From Streptomyces sp. NBC_01549 (GTDB taxonomy: Bacteria > Actinomycetota > Actinomycetes > Streptomycetales > Streptomycetaceae), in contig NZ_JAPEPW010000006.1 in NCBI RefSeq assembly GCF_026339955.1, forward strand, positions 124,001 to 188,000: DNA of 64,000 bases. The letters are read 5' to 3'. A program made the translations under genes and the position numbers. This document shows, in pieces, positions 50,466-58,685 of the stretch. The notes beneath the pieces are model-generated. The model did not search any database. It was not told the DNA's origin and saw only the letters and a list, made by a program, of their open reading frames with translations. Each line of letters begins with the position of its first letter. Position 1 is the first letter of the stretch.

Positions 50466-50987
50466 TTACTGCACTCTCATCACCAGCAGGCTTCCCCGTG
50501 CGCTCCCCGTGTTGCCCAGGGTGATATCGAAGAGGAACTCTCGTGCACCGGGGCGGAGAACCGCCGACTGACCGGGAGCGAGCGCTTGTTCTCCGCTCTG
50601 TTCACGGATGCCCTGCCTGGGCCCTTTGACGACCGTCACCAGGACGGCGGAGCGCCCTGTGTTACGCACCGTCACGGCCGTGGTCGGAAGGCACCGATGG
50701 CCGCTGGTATCCGTGGTCCGGCAGACATAGCGAAGGTCCCCGAATCCGTATGTTCCGCAGGAGAGCTGTAGACCCTGCGCCAGTGTGGAGCGGCATTCCC
50801 GGCCTACGGCTACGCGATCGCCCGTCGCTTGCCCGCCCGCCCGATCGCAGGCGGCCGTGCTCACTATCGCTGCCAGAGTCAGCAGAGCGAGCCACACCAG
50901 TGCGGAGGTTCGCAGGAGACAGCGTGCGCGGAGCTGCCTGCGGGGCGTCGGAGACCCGTTCCAGCCGGCGTCGGGGCTGTCGTTCAC
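50466..50987 (-). CDS. Secreted lipoprotein of unknown function
   Basis: A 173-residue protein. A basic N-terminus is followed by a hydrophobic segment (LVWLALLTLAAIVSTAAC) with a lipobox-like end giving C47. The mature part has five further Cys-containing positions, including ECRSTLAQGLQLSCGTYGFG, and a beta-rich C-terminus (TAVTVRNTGRSAVLVTVVKG, then LLVMRVQ) resembling an Ig-like or DUF4232-type fold. No catalytic motif is seen. It may be read from the minus-strand TGTCACA promoter at 51450-51476 through the small gene upstream. Confidence 0.65.
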   Translation of the reverse strand: MNDSPDAGWNGSPTPRRQLRARCLLRTSALVWLALLTLAAIVSTAACDRAGGQATGDRVAVGRECRSTLAQGLQLSCGTYGFGDLRYVCRTTDTSGHRCLPTTAVTVRNTGRSAVLVTVVKGPRQGIREQSGEQALAPGQSAVLRPGAREFLFDITLGNTGSARGSLLVMRVQ

Positions 50988-51142
50988 ACATGTCCTTGGG
51001 ATGTTCGGTCTTGGGATGTGCTGGGCCCTGGTGACATCGAGTCGCGCGTCGGCGAGGCCCGGTCATACGTCGGGCAGCAGTGCCCCTGAGTTGCGGTCTG
51101 GAGAGGGCCGGTGGGTGGGCTGTCATTGATACGGAAGGAGCA

Positions 51143-51430
51143 TCACTGATGCTGGAGGAGCATCACGACCGTCGTATCCCTGTGCCTGCCTCGTGGGCTA
51201 TTGGGTCGCCCAGCGAGTGACCTGCATGGACCACCGGAGTCTGGTGTCTCGAACCAGGGCAACCACATTGCTGCGGCCGGGAAAGAGACGCCTGCGCCCT
51301 CGCGGGCACCCGTGTTCCACCTCCGTAGTTGTTGCCCTGTCAAGTAGATGACATGTGCCGCCAGGTTGCGAAGGTGGTGTACCGCCTCTCGCTCGGCGGT
51401 AACAGCGCCCGTGCGTTCCAGGCGGCTCAC
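51143..51430 (-). CDS. Small orphan protein behind an ECF41-type promoter
   Basis: A 95-residue frame from a GTG at 51430: SRLERTGAVTAEREAVHHLR, then NLAAHVIYLTGQQLRRWNTG and PAAAMWLPWFETPDSG. No family is recognised and the C-terminal third looks unstructured. AGAGG seven bases before the GTG is a fair ribosome site. A perfect TGTCACA-N15-CGGTC promoter ends 19 bp upstream, which supports a real transcript here. The transcript might instead serve the lipoprotein gene 155 bp further on. Confidence 0.45.
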   Translation of the reverse strand: MSRLERTGAVTAEREAVHHLRNLAAHVIYLTGQQLRRWNTGAREGAGVSFPAAAMWLPWFETPDSGGPCRSLAGRPNSPRGRHRDTTVVMLLQHQ

Positions 51431-51449
51431 TCGGCTACCTCTTGGTGAA

Positions 51450-51476
51450 GACCGAACACACCGCACTCCTGTGACA
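51450..51476 (-). promoter_or_regulatory. ECF41-type promoter, minus strand
   Basis: On the minus strand TGTCACA (51476-51470), a 15-base spacer and CGGTC (51454-51450) give the same motif as the plus-strand copies. It points toward the small orphan gene and the lipoprotein gene. Confidence 0.6.
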
Positions 51477-51599
51477 CATGCCGGTGCCTTCTGTGCTCCG
51501 CTCGAAGCGTAGGCCGGGGAACTGTCCGCGCGGGTGAACGCCGCGCAGGCACGAAGGCCGCCATGTCCAGTGGGTGTGTCGTGCCAGTGATCCGCTCAG

Positions 51600-51626
51600 T
51601 GTCACAACAGCGGTTCGCGCTCTGTC
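51600..51626 (+). promoter_or_regulatory. ECF41-type promoter for the NAD(P)-binding protein and aceE-like gene
   Basis: TGTCACA at 51600-51606, a 15-base spacer, then CTGTC at 51622-51626. The next gene starts 82 bp downstream. Confidence 0.6.
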
Positions 51627-51707
51627 GTATGTAGTGCACGTGGCTGACTTCGCCGTCACCAAGATGACACAGCGGGGTCGCTGACCCCTCGATGGGAAGG
51701 GACCCAG

Positions 51708-52433
51708 ATGAGAGTCGTTGTCGCAGGAGCCACGGGGCTGATCGGCTCCGAAACGGTTGCCAGGCTCCGTGACCATGGTGTGGAGGTCGTGCCCGTTTCA
51801 CGCCGCCATGGGGTTGACGTGATCACGGGGAACGGTCTCGACGAGGCCTTGCGCGGCGCTGAGGTGGTGGTGGACGTCACCGATGCGCCTGTGCGCACGG
51901 AGGAAGCCGCTCTGCAGTTCTTCAGTACCGCAACAGCCAACCTCCTGGCCTCGGCGGCCTTGGCAGGCGTCGAGCATCATGTGGTCCTGTCGATGGCGGG
52001 AGCAGATCGGCTGCGGTCGGGTTACTTCCGCGCGAAACTGCTGCAGGAGGACCAGGTACGGCACTCTCCGATCCCTCATTCGATCGTGCGTGCCTCGCTG
52101 TCCTTCGAATCCGTGGAGGCCATGGCTCTCGCTGACACGCACCAGGACGGGTTCCACGTCGCGCCGGCTCTGGTACGTCCCGTAGCGACAGCGGATGTCG
52201 CTGCCGCGGTCGCGCATGTCGCGGTGGGACTGCCGCTGTTCGGCACACTCGATGTGGTCGGCCCCGAGGAGTACCGCCTCGATGACCTCGCGGTGAAGGT
52301 CCTGGCCGCCCGGAGGGACACGCGGATCGTCGTCATCGACGAGCACGCCGGGCTCTTCGGTGACGAGTTCGAGGAACGCGCCCTTCTCCACATCGCTCAC
52401 ACGCCCTTCAGCAAGTGGCTCGCGCAGCGCTGA
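51708..52433 (+). CDS. NAD(P)-binding atypical SDR (NmrA/epimerase-like)
   Basis: A 241-residue Rossmann protein. The cofactor motif is VVVAGATGLIGSETVARLRD. The atypical-SDR pattern continues with HHVVLSMAGADRLRSGYFRA, YxxK-like, and a C-terminal substrate domain. Such proteins are NAD(P)-dependent reductases or redox sensors. A ribosome site, GGGAAGGGACCCAG, precedes the ATG. It has an ECF41-type promoter upstream and lies 120 bp before the pyruvate dehydrogenase gene, with which it may be cotranscribed. Confidence 0.82.
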   Translation: MRVVVAGATGLIGSETVARLRDHGVEVVPVSRRHGVDVITGNGLDEALRGAEVVVDVTDAPVRTEEAALQFFSTATANLLASAALAGVEHHVVLSMAGADRLRSGYFRAKLLQEDQVRHSPIPHSIVRASLSFESVEAMALADTHQDGFHVAPALVRPVATADVAAAVAHVAVGLPLFGTLDVVGPEEYRLDDLAVKVLAARRDTRIVVIDEHAGLFGDEFEERALLHIAHTPFSKWLAQR

Positions 52434-52553
52434 CGTGCGCGGACGTGGCGGCGACTTCCCCACGTATGTCTCTTCCCGGCGGCCGCCGAAGGCGCCTCTG
52501 CACCCCCAGCGCCGTCCGTCTTCCCCTCCCCACGCTTTGACAGGAACTCTCCC

Positions 52554-55241
52554 ATGAGCGATCCGACTCGGCCCACAGAATCCTCCACGACAAGTGAGCT
52601 CGACCAGCTGCCCGACCGTGACGCCGAGGAAACGCGGGAATGGCAGGCATCACTCGACGCCGTCATCAGACATGCTGGCCCCGAACGCGCCGTGTACCTG
52701 CTCCGGCGTGTGCACGAGTACGCGGCCAGGTCCGGAGTGGCCCTCCCGGGGCTTCTGTCCTCGGACTACATCAACACGATCCCGGCGTCGTCCCAGCCTG
52801 CCTTCCCGGGCGACATCGCCATGGAGTCCCGCATCACCGCCTTGAACCGGTGGAACGCGGCCGCGATGGTCACCCGCGGTTCCCACCTGGGCCTCGGCGG
52901 CCATATCTCGACCTACGCCTCGGCCGCATGGCTCTATGAGATCGGGTTCAATCACTTCTTCAGAGGCAAAGAGGGGGACGGTTCCGGGGACCAGCTGTAC
53001 CTGCAGGGGCATGCCTCGCCCGGCATCTACGCGCGGGTGTTCCTGGAGGGCCGACTGCGCGAGGAGCAGTTGGACGGTTTCCGGCGGGAGGCCGACGGTC
53101 ACGGTCTGCCGTCCTACCCGCACCCCCGGCGGCTGCCTTGGCTGTGGGAATTTCCGACCGTCTCCATGGGGCTCGGCCCTCTTGGCGCCATCTACCAGGC
53201 CAGATTCAACCGCTATCTGCACAACAGGGGCATCAAGGATACCTCCGGGTCGCACGTATGGGCCTTCCTCGGAGACGGGGAAGCGGACGAGCCCGAGGCG
53301 ACGGCCGCGCTGGCTCTGGCCGCCCGTGAGGGTCTCGACAACCTCACCTTCGTCATCAACTGCAATCTGCAGCGGTTGGACGGTCCGGTGCGGTCGAATT
53401 CCAAGATTGTGCAGGAGCTCGAGGCCCGGTTCCACGGCGCGGGCTGGCATGTGGTGAAGACTCTCTGGGGCGAGGCCTGGGACCCCGTGCTGCAGCGCGA
53501 CACCGACGGCTCCCTCGTCCACCGGCTCGGCGAGATACCCGATGCCCAACTCCAGACGTACGCCGCACGGGACGCCGCCTACATACGCAAACACTTCTTT
53601 GTCGGCGATGAGCTGTCCCGCCTCGCTGCGAGTCTGAGTGACGCTCAGCTCACGGACCTGTTCGAAGACTCACGGGGCGGACACGAACCGCTCAAGGTCT
53701 ATGCCGCCTACAGGGCCGCGGTCGAGCACAGGGGCAAGCCCACGGTCGTCCTCGCCCAGACGGTGAAGGGCCACACGTTGGGGTCGCACTTCGAGTCCCG
53801 CAACGCCAACCACCAGATGAAGAAGCTGACCATGGCCCAGTTCCGTCAGATGCGTGACACGCTGGAACTGCCCATCCCGGACCGCGCGCTGAGCGGGGAC
53901 CTGGTGCCGTACTGGCACCCCGGTGAGGACTCGGAAGAGGTGCGGTATCTGCGCGACCGGCGTTCTGCTCTGGCAGGCCCCGTCCCGGTACGAAGGGTGG
54001 TGGCCAAGCCGCTGAAGCAGCCGCCGTCCGGCCCCTTCGAAGCCCTCCAGAAGGGCTTCGGCAAACAAGAGGTGGCCACCACCATGGCTCTGGTCCGGCT
54101 GGTCAAGGACCTGATGCGGGTCGAGGAGACGGGGCGACGCTGGGTGCCCATCGTCCCCGACGAGGCACGTACATTCGGTATGGAATCCCTGTTTCCGACG
54201 GCCGGGATCTACTCGCCGGAGGGTCAGAACTACGAGCCGGTCGACGTCGATCAGCTCCTGCACTACAGGGAGGCCAAGGACGGCCAGCTCATCGACGAGG
54301 GCATCACCGAAGCCGGCTCACTGGCCGAGTTCACCGCCGCTGCGACGTCGTACGCCACACACGGCGAACCCATGATCCCCTTCTACATCTTCTATGCCAT
54401 GTTCGGGTTCCAGCGGACGGGCGACCAGTTCTGGGCCCTGGCAGACCAGATGGGCCGCGGCTTCGCCGTCGGAGCGACGGCCGGCCGTACGACGATGACC
54501 GGCGAAGGTCTGCAGCATGCAGACGGGCATTCCCATCTGCTGGCCTCCACGAACCCCGCCGCCGTGAGCTACGACCCGGCCTTCGCCTATGAGATCGCGG
54601 TGATCGTCAAGGAGGGCCTGCGGCGGATGTACGGGGACCAGCCCGAAGACATCTTCTACTACCTGACGGTCTACAACGAGCCCAAGCAGCAGCCGGCCAT
54701 GCCCACCGGGCCATCGATCGAAGAGGGGATCGTGCGGGGCATCTACCGGTTCCAGGAGGCAGAGCCCCTCGACGCAGGACCGCGAATCCAGTTGCTCGCC
54801 TCTGGTACGGCCATCCATTGGGCGTTGAAGGCCCAGGAGCTTCTCGTGTCCCAGTGGGGAGTCCACGCTGACGTCTGGTCAGTGACGTCGTGGACGGAGC
54901 TGCGCCGCGATGCGTTGAATGCCGACAGGGCACGGCTGCGGGGTGAGGGGCGCATCCCGTACGTCACGACGGCGCTGTCGGGCGCACGAGGGCCCGTTCT
55001 GGCGGTCAGCGACTGGATGCGGCAGGTGCCCGATCAGATCAGCCAGTGGGTCGAGCAGGACTACTCGTCGCTGGGAACAGATGGCTTCGGCCTGTCGGAC
55101 ACCCGTGATGCCGTGCGCCGCTATTTCCGAGTGGACGCCGAGTCGATCGTGGTCGCCGCCCTGGACCAGTTGGCGCGGGCCGGTGCCGTCGGCCCTGAGA
55201 CGGTTGTCGAAGCGCGCGCTCGCTACGGCTGGCAGGGGTGA
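52554..55241 (+). CDS. aceE: Pyruvate dehydrogenase E1 component, homodimeric type
   Basis: An 895-residue thiamin-diphosphate enzyme of the AceE type. The TPP/Mg motif runs from GDGEADEPEA (residues 240-249) to the Asn in VINCNLQRLDG. Other conserved blocks are GGHISTYASAAWLYEIGFNH and AVGATAGRTTMTGEGLQHAD. It decarboxylates pyruvate and passes the acetyl group to E2. No E2 or E3 gene is present here, so it must use subunits encoded elsewhere. Its place in a peroxide-defence cluster suggests a second, stress-expressed aceE copy. Whether the genome has another copy cannot be seen from this window. Confidence 0.9.
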   Translation: MSDPTRPTESSTTSELDQLPDRDAEETREWQASLDAVIRHAGPERAVYLLRRVHEYAARSGVALPGLLSSDYINTIPASSQPAFPGDIAMESRITALNRWNAAAMVTRGSHLGLGGHISTYASAAWLYEIGFNHFFRGKEGDGSGDQLYLQGHASPGIYARVFLEGRLREEQLDGFRREADGHGLPSYPHPRRLPWLWEFPTVSMGLGPLGAIYQARFNRYLHNRGIKDTSGSHVWAFLGDGEADEPEATAALALAAREGLDNLTFVINCNLQRLDGPVRSNSKIVQELEARFHGAGWHVVKTLWGEAWDPVLQRDTDGSLVHRLGEIPDAQLQTYAARDAAYIRKHFFVGDELSRLAASLSDAQLTDLFEDSRGGHEPLKVYAAYRAAVEHRGKPTVVLAQTVKGHTLGSHFESRNANHQMKKLTMAQFRQMRDTLELPIPDRALSGDLVPYWHPGEDSEEVRYLRDRRSALAGPVPVRRVVAKPLKQPPSGPFEALQKGFGKQEVATTMALVRLVKDLMRVEETGRRWVPIVPDEARTFGMESLFPTAGIYSPEGQNYEPVDVDQLLHYREAKDGQLIDEGITEAGSLAEFTAAATSYATHGEPMIPFYIFYAMFGFQRTGDQFWALADQMGRGFAVGATAGRTTMTGEGLQHADGHSHLLASTNPAAVSYDPAFAYEIAVIVKEGLRRMYGDQPEDIFYYLTVYNEPKQQPAMPTGPSIEEGIVRGIYRFQEAEPLDAGPRIQLLASGTAIHWALKAQELLVSQWGVHADVWSVTSWTELRRDALNADRARLRGEGRIPYVTTALSGARGPVLAVSDWMRQVPDQISQWVEQDYSSLGTDGFGLSDTRDAVRRYFRVDAESIVVAALDQLARAGAVGPETVVEARARYGWQG

Positions 55242-55519
55242 GCACCTTGGTCGCCGTCCATTTCTCGCATACCGGAAACAGACCCGGCGCGATTCCGGCC
55301 CTCGGCTCGCGCCGGCGACATGGAGGCGGCCATGAAGTCCTCCCCACACGGTGTGGGCGCAGGAAGAAGACATCGCTCCAGAGATGCGTTTGCTGGGCAA
55401 ACAGTGCGTTGGCCACTATCACATCTATGATCGCCTCCCGGCCCTCTCACTACAGGGCCTGAGACGCGCGTCCTGCTGTGACGGCTTGTAGCATGGTGAT
55501 CCAGAGCTGGAGGAGATCC

Positions 55520-56416
55520 ATGAGCGCCGGAGACGACACAGGCTCCCTCGACCAGGCGACGAGGGAGTTCGTCGCAGCACGTCCTCGGCTCTTCGGCATC
55601 GCGTACCGCGTGCTCGGCAGCTCTGTGGAAGCCGAGGACATCGTGCAAGAGGCGTGGCTGCGGTGGCAGAACACCGACCGCTCCGGCATCCAGGATCCGG
55701 GGGCGTTCCTGGCTACGGTCACCGCCCGTCTGGCGATCAACTACGCCCAGTCCGCCAGGATGCGGCGTGAGGCCTACATCGGCCCCTGGCTTCCGGAGCC
55801 GGTCGACACAAGCGTGGATCCACAGTTGGGTGCGGAACGGGCAGAGGCACTCGACCTGGCGGTTCTCTTCCTCCTGGAGAAGCTGAACCCCGTGGAACGG
55901 GCCGCCTACGTTCTGCGGGAAGCCTTCGACTACCCGTACAAGCGGATCGCGGACATCCTGGAGACAAGCGAAGCCAATACGCGTCAGTTGGTGAGCCGCG
56001 CTCGGAAGCATCTGACGGCGGAACGCAGAGAGCCGGTCGACTCCACCGCTCACCGGAGGCTGTTGGAGGTCTTCCTCACCGCGGCACAGACCGGCAGTCT
56101 GTCCGCGCTCGAGGACGTTCTCGCCGCGGACGTGGTCAGCTACACCGACGGCGGAGGGATGCGTGGCGCATCCAAGATTCCGGTCGTCGGGCGTCCACAC
56201 GTCTCCAAGTACCTTGTCGCTTTCGCCCCACGTTTCTGGCCGCAGGCAGACGTTCGCTGGGTCGAGGCCAACGGCAGTCCGTCCGTCCTGATTTCAGCCG
56301 ATGGAAACACGGTGGCGCTGCTGTCCATCGATGTGTCGGCAGAAGGAATCGAACGCATCATGTGGGTAATGAATCCAGCCAAACTGGCCCCCTACGTGTC
56401 TTCACTCGGCAGCTGA
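55520..56416 (+). CDS. ECF41-family RNA polymerase sigma factor with C-terminal SnoaL-like domain
   Basis: A 298-residue sigma factor. Region 2 is PRLFGIAYRVLGSSVEAEDI, then VQEAWLRWQ, and region 4 is LNPVERAAYVLREAFDYPYK. The C-terminal SnoaL-like extension carries the three ECF41 hallmarks: WLPEP at 90-94, DGGG at 210-213 and NPAKL at 285-289 (family NPDKL). The extension controls activity in place of a separate anti-sigma factor. AGGAG precedes the ATG at 55520. Six promoter-like motifs of the ECF41 kind surround it, but none convincing lies before its own gene. Confidence 0.92.
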   Translation: MSAGDDTGSLDQATREFVAARPRLFGIAYRVLGSSVEAEDIVQEAWLRWQNTDRSGIQDPGAFLATVTARLAINYAQSARMRREAYIGPWLPEPVDTSVDPQLGAERAEALDLAVLFLLEKLNPVERAAYVLREAFDYPYKRIADILETSEANTRQLVSRARKHLTAERREPVDSTAHRRLLEVFLTAAQTGSLSALEDVLAADVVSYTDGGGMRGASKIPVVGRPHVSKYLVAFAPRFWPQADVRWVEANGSPSVLISADGNTVALLSIDVSAEGIERIMWVMNPAKLAPYVSSLGS

Positions 56417-56512
56417 GGCGGCTTCTCCACCGGCTCTGCGCCCGAGTGCCCGGAAATGGGCTCGCGTTCTCCGCCGCGGTCCCGACATCGGCCGATCTCC
56501 TCTCGGCCGGGG

Positions 56513-56539
56513 TGTCACAAGCAGAGCGGCTTGTCGGTC
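56513..56539 (+). promoter_or_regulatory. ECF41-type promoter for the small ORF and Ohr gene
   Basis: TGTCACA at 56513-56519, a 15-base spacer, then CGGTC at 56535-56539. The first start codon downstream is that of the 53-codon frame at 56597. Confidence 0.65.
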
Positions 56540-56596
56540 AACTAATTGTCTGGAAGTGGAACCCGGAAGTTCGCCGCGCCGAAAGGTGAATAAAGT

Positions 56597-56758
56597 ATGG
56601 CATTTAGAATAGCTGGCTTGGAGCGCTCTGCCCATGGTCGTGAGTCCGGCATCGCGGGTAAGCCTGAGATGCCGGCACCGACGGACACCGGCCTTTCCGC
56701 ACGGATACCGGCTCCGCGCCCGACCGTGTGTGGCACCGTTGACGGAGCCGCGCGATGA
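56597..56758 (+). CDS. 53-residue small protein translationally coupled to Ohr
   Basis: The frame starts at the ATG at 56597 with GAAAGGTG upstream and reads MAFRIAGLERSAHGRESGIA, continuing to TVCGTVDGAAR. Its TGA overlaps the Ohr ATG by four bases (ATGA), the usual sign of coupled translation. It contains one Cys near the C-terminus. No family is recognised. It lies between a predicted ECF41 promoter and ohr, so it could be a leader peptide or a small redox partner. It could also be a chance frame. Confidence 0.4.
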   Translation: MAFRIAGLERSAHGRESGIAGKPEMPAPTDTGLSARIPAPRPTVCGTVDGAAR

Positions 56759-57252
56759 ACGAGCAGATCCGCTTGCCCGATCTGTCCACCGACAAGGACT
56801 TCGACGGAGAGTCCTTCGCCCCCATCTACACCACGACGGTGACGGTGAGTGGCGGGGTAGCGAGTCACGGGCGGGCATCGGGGAGAGCGCGCTCGGACGA
56901 CGGACTCTTGGATCTCAACCTGCGCATGCCTGCCGAACTGGGAGGAGACGGCCAGGGGACGAATCCCGAGCAGTTGTTCGCCGCCGGCTTCGCCGCCTGC
57001 TTCCACGGAGCACTGAGCCTGGTGGCACGACAGGCGGCTCTCGATCCTGCCGCGATCTGCGTGGACGCGACCGTGGCATTCGGGCGGGACCCGGAAGACG
57101 GCGGCTACTTGTTGTGCGTGGACCTGGTGGTCAAGTGGCCGGGCATCGATTCCGAGGTCGCCTCTCCGCTCCTGAAGAAGGCCGATTCGCTGTGCCCTTA
57201 CGCGAGGATGGCCTGGCAGGGAACGCCGACGACCATCACCCTGGCTTCCTAG
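56755..57252 (+). CDS. ohr: Organic hydroperoxide resistance protein (Ohr, OsmC superfamily)
   Basis: A 165-residue Ohr. The peroxidatic C82 is in NPEQLFAAGFAACFHGALSL and the resolving C147 in SLCPYARMA, spaced 65 residues apart as in characterised Ohr proteins. The substrate-binding Arg would lie in SHGRASGRARSD. Ohr reduces organic and fatty-acid hydroperoxides with lipoyl-dependent electrons from the pyruvate or oxoglutarate dehydrogenase complex. That makes the nearby aceE notable. A 206-bp MITE-like element begins directly after the TAG stop. Confidence 0.92.
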   Translation: MNEQIRLPDLSTDKDFDGESFAPIYTTTVTVSGGVASHGRASGRARSDDGLLDLNLRMPAELGGDGQGTNPEQLFAAGFAACFHGALSLVARQAALDPAAICVDATVAFGRDPEDGGYLLCVDLVVKWPGIDSEVASPLLKKADSLCPYARMAWQGTPTTITLAS

Positions 57253-57458
57253 GCCCTGTCGTCAAATTCCCGTCTGCCCTGCGACGCCATGCACGCTCTC
57301 CCACTGCCTGAAGGGCGTGGGAGGTGCCCCCACTCGCCGCACCGGGCACAGACCCGAGTACATCCAGTACGAGGGTCTGCGCCCGGCACACCGAGAGCAC
57401 GCACCTGACGCCGCAAGGCCCGCCCTCCGGGCGGACGACGGGAATTTGACGACAGGAC
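57253..57458. mobile_element. MITE-like element, 206 bp, with CTAG target duplication
   Basis: Inverted ends of 22 bp (57253-57274 and 57437-57458, one mismatch) begin GCCCTGTCGTCAAATT and GTCCTGTCGTCAAATT. CTAG flanks both sides (57249-57252 and 57459-57462), the target type of IS5-group elements. The interior has no gene. The TAG of the left CTAG is the stop codon of ohr. A non-autonomous element moved by an IS5-type transposase is likely. Confidence 0.75.
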
Positions 57459-57462
57459 CTAG

Positions 57463-58093
57463 CCGGGCAGGTCCCCGATCGCCCGATGCTGATGACCACA
57501 CGGCCGTCGGCCAAGGACATCGGCGCCGGTTGCTCGACTGCGCGCCGTTTCAGGCTGTTTACGTAGCCGTCGTGTGCAGCACGACAGCACACGACGGCTC
57601 TGCGCAACAACGCTCCGCTACCGACCGGCATGGTGCAGGAGACGGGTGCCGAGCCCGCTGTCCTGCCTCGCGTCCTCCACAAGGAGTGCCGCCTCTGCGC
57701 TCCGTCTGTCTGGCATCAGATGTCCCACCGCCACGATGTTGCACGACGTCTGCTACACCGCGCGATGCGCCGAGCCCGGACGTGTCAGGAGTGTACGCAG
57801 GTGGGAACGGGGATCACCCATCGCCCGGTGATACCGGCTCCACAACGTATGCACGGAGCACCTGAGGTGCATGGCCGCAGCGCGTTCGACGTCCTCAGGC
57901 CCGATACCGATGACTCGGGATTCGTCGCGCGTGGTTCTCTCTCTCCGCAGTGTCGTTCGGGCCTGGTCCGTCTGTAAGACCAGGCAGTGCTGCGCGGTGC
58001 GACAGTCTCCGACCATCTTCGTTGTGGCAGGCCTCGTTCACCCCGCCGCCGGCACCTGGCGGCGACGCCTCGCCCGGAGTCGTCCGGGGAATG
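57463..58093. other. Region without recognised gene, with strong hairpin and possible decayed frame
   Basis: A minus-strand frame around 57470-57590 reads HDGYVNSLKRRAVEQPAPMS, then LADGRVVISIGRSGTCPAR with plausible codon use. It is probably the remains of a gene I cannot name. The rest to 58093 shows no consistent coding pattern. The hairpin at 57565-57599 is listed separately. Confidence 0.4.
57565..57599. terminator. Strong stem-loop downstream of ohr and MITE
   Basis: The arms AGCCGTCGTGTGC (57565-57577) and GCACACGACGGCT (57587-57599) pair perfectly over 13 bp around a nine-base loop. It is probably a terminator, perhaps the original ohr terminator displaced by the MITE-like insertion. 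Confidence 0.5.
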
Positions 58094-58120
58094 TGTCACA
58101 CGAGCGCGAGCCCTCCTGTC
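58094..58120 (+). promoter_or_regulatory. ECF41-type promoter for the second OsmC-family gene
   Basis: TGTCACA at 58094-58100, a 15-base spacer, then CTGTC at 58116-58120. The OsmC-family gene starts 101 bp downstream. Confidence 0.6.
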
Positions 58121-58220
58121 TTAGCAGTGAAGGGCGAGTCACTGCACCCCGCCGTAACCCGCCACCCCGCTTGGTGATCACCGGTCGCACAGCGGTATAC
58201 CTCCCCCGAAAGGAAGACTG

Positions 58221-58643
58221 ATGAGCGCACGCACCGTGTCAGTAGAAGAGGGCCCGCGTCTCGCCCGCTCCATTACAGTAGGCCCTCACACGCTGACCGC
58301 GGACGAACCACAGCCCATCAGCACCGATACCGGCCCCACCCCCAAAGAGTTGCTCCTGGCCGCGCTCGGGTCCTGTACCTCCATGACCGTCCGGGCGTTC
58401 GCGGACAGGCACAGCTGGCCGCTCGACCATGTCGAGGTCGCAGTGCGGTTCGATGCGCAAGGGCAGATCGTCAAGAACGTTCAGTTGACCGGCGATCTGG
58501 AGCCTGACCACATAAGGCAACTGCTGGCGGTCGCCGGTCGCTGTCCTGTGCAACGTCTCCTGTCCAGGGAGGTCTCGATCGTCACGGTTCCCACTGTTCT
58601 GACGAGGCCCCGCGTATCCCGCGGCCGGACACTGCCGGGATGA
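58221..58643 (+). CDS. OsmC-family peroxiredoxin-like protein (YhfA type)
   Basis: A 140-residue OsmC-like protein. The first Cys (C52) is in PKELLLAALGSCTSMTVRAF and the second (C108) in VAGRCPVQRLL, matching the two-Cys thiol peroxidase centre of OsmC/Ohr folds. It is shorter than Ohr and closer to the YhfA/OsmC-like subgroup. GAAAGGAAGACTG gives the ribosome site. An ECF41-type promoter motif lies upstream, so it is probably coregulated with ohr. Confidence 0.85.
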   Translation: MSARTVSVEEGPRLARSITVGPHTLTADEPQPISTDTGPTPKELLLAALGSCTSMTVRAFADRHSWPLDHVEVAVRFDAQGQIVKNVQLTGDLEPDHIRQLLAVAGRCPVQRLLSREVSIVTVPTVLTRPRVSRGRTLPG

Positions 58644-58685
58644 CCCCAGGAGTCGACCATGAGACGGGCCCTGGACGGCGTCTTG

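Noticed and set aside
55418..55444. TATCACA upstream of the ECF41 gene as an autoregulatory promoter
   Set aside because: The -35 has one m mismatch and the -10 position (CGCCC) matches poorly, so autoregulation is not supported by sequence.
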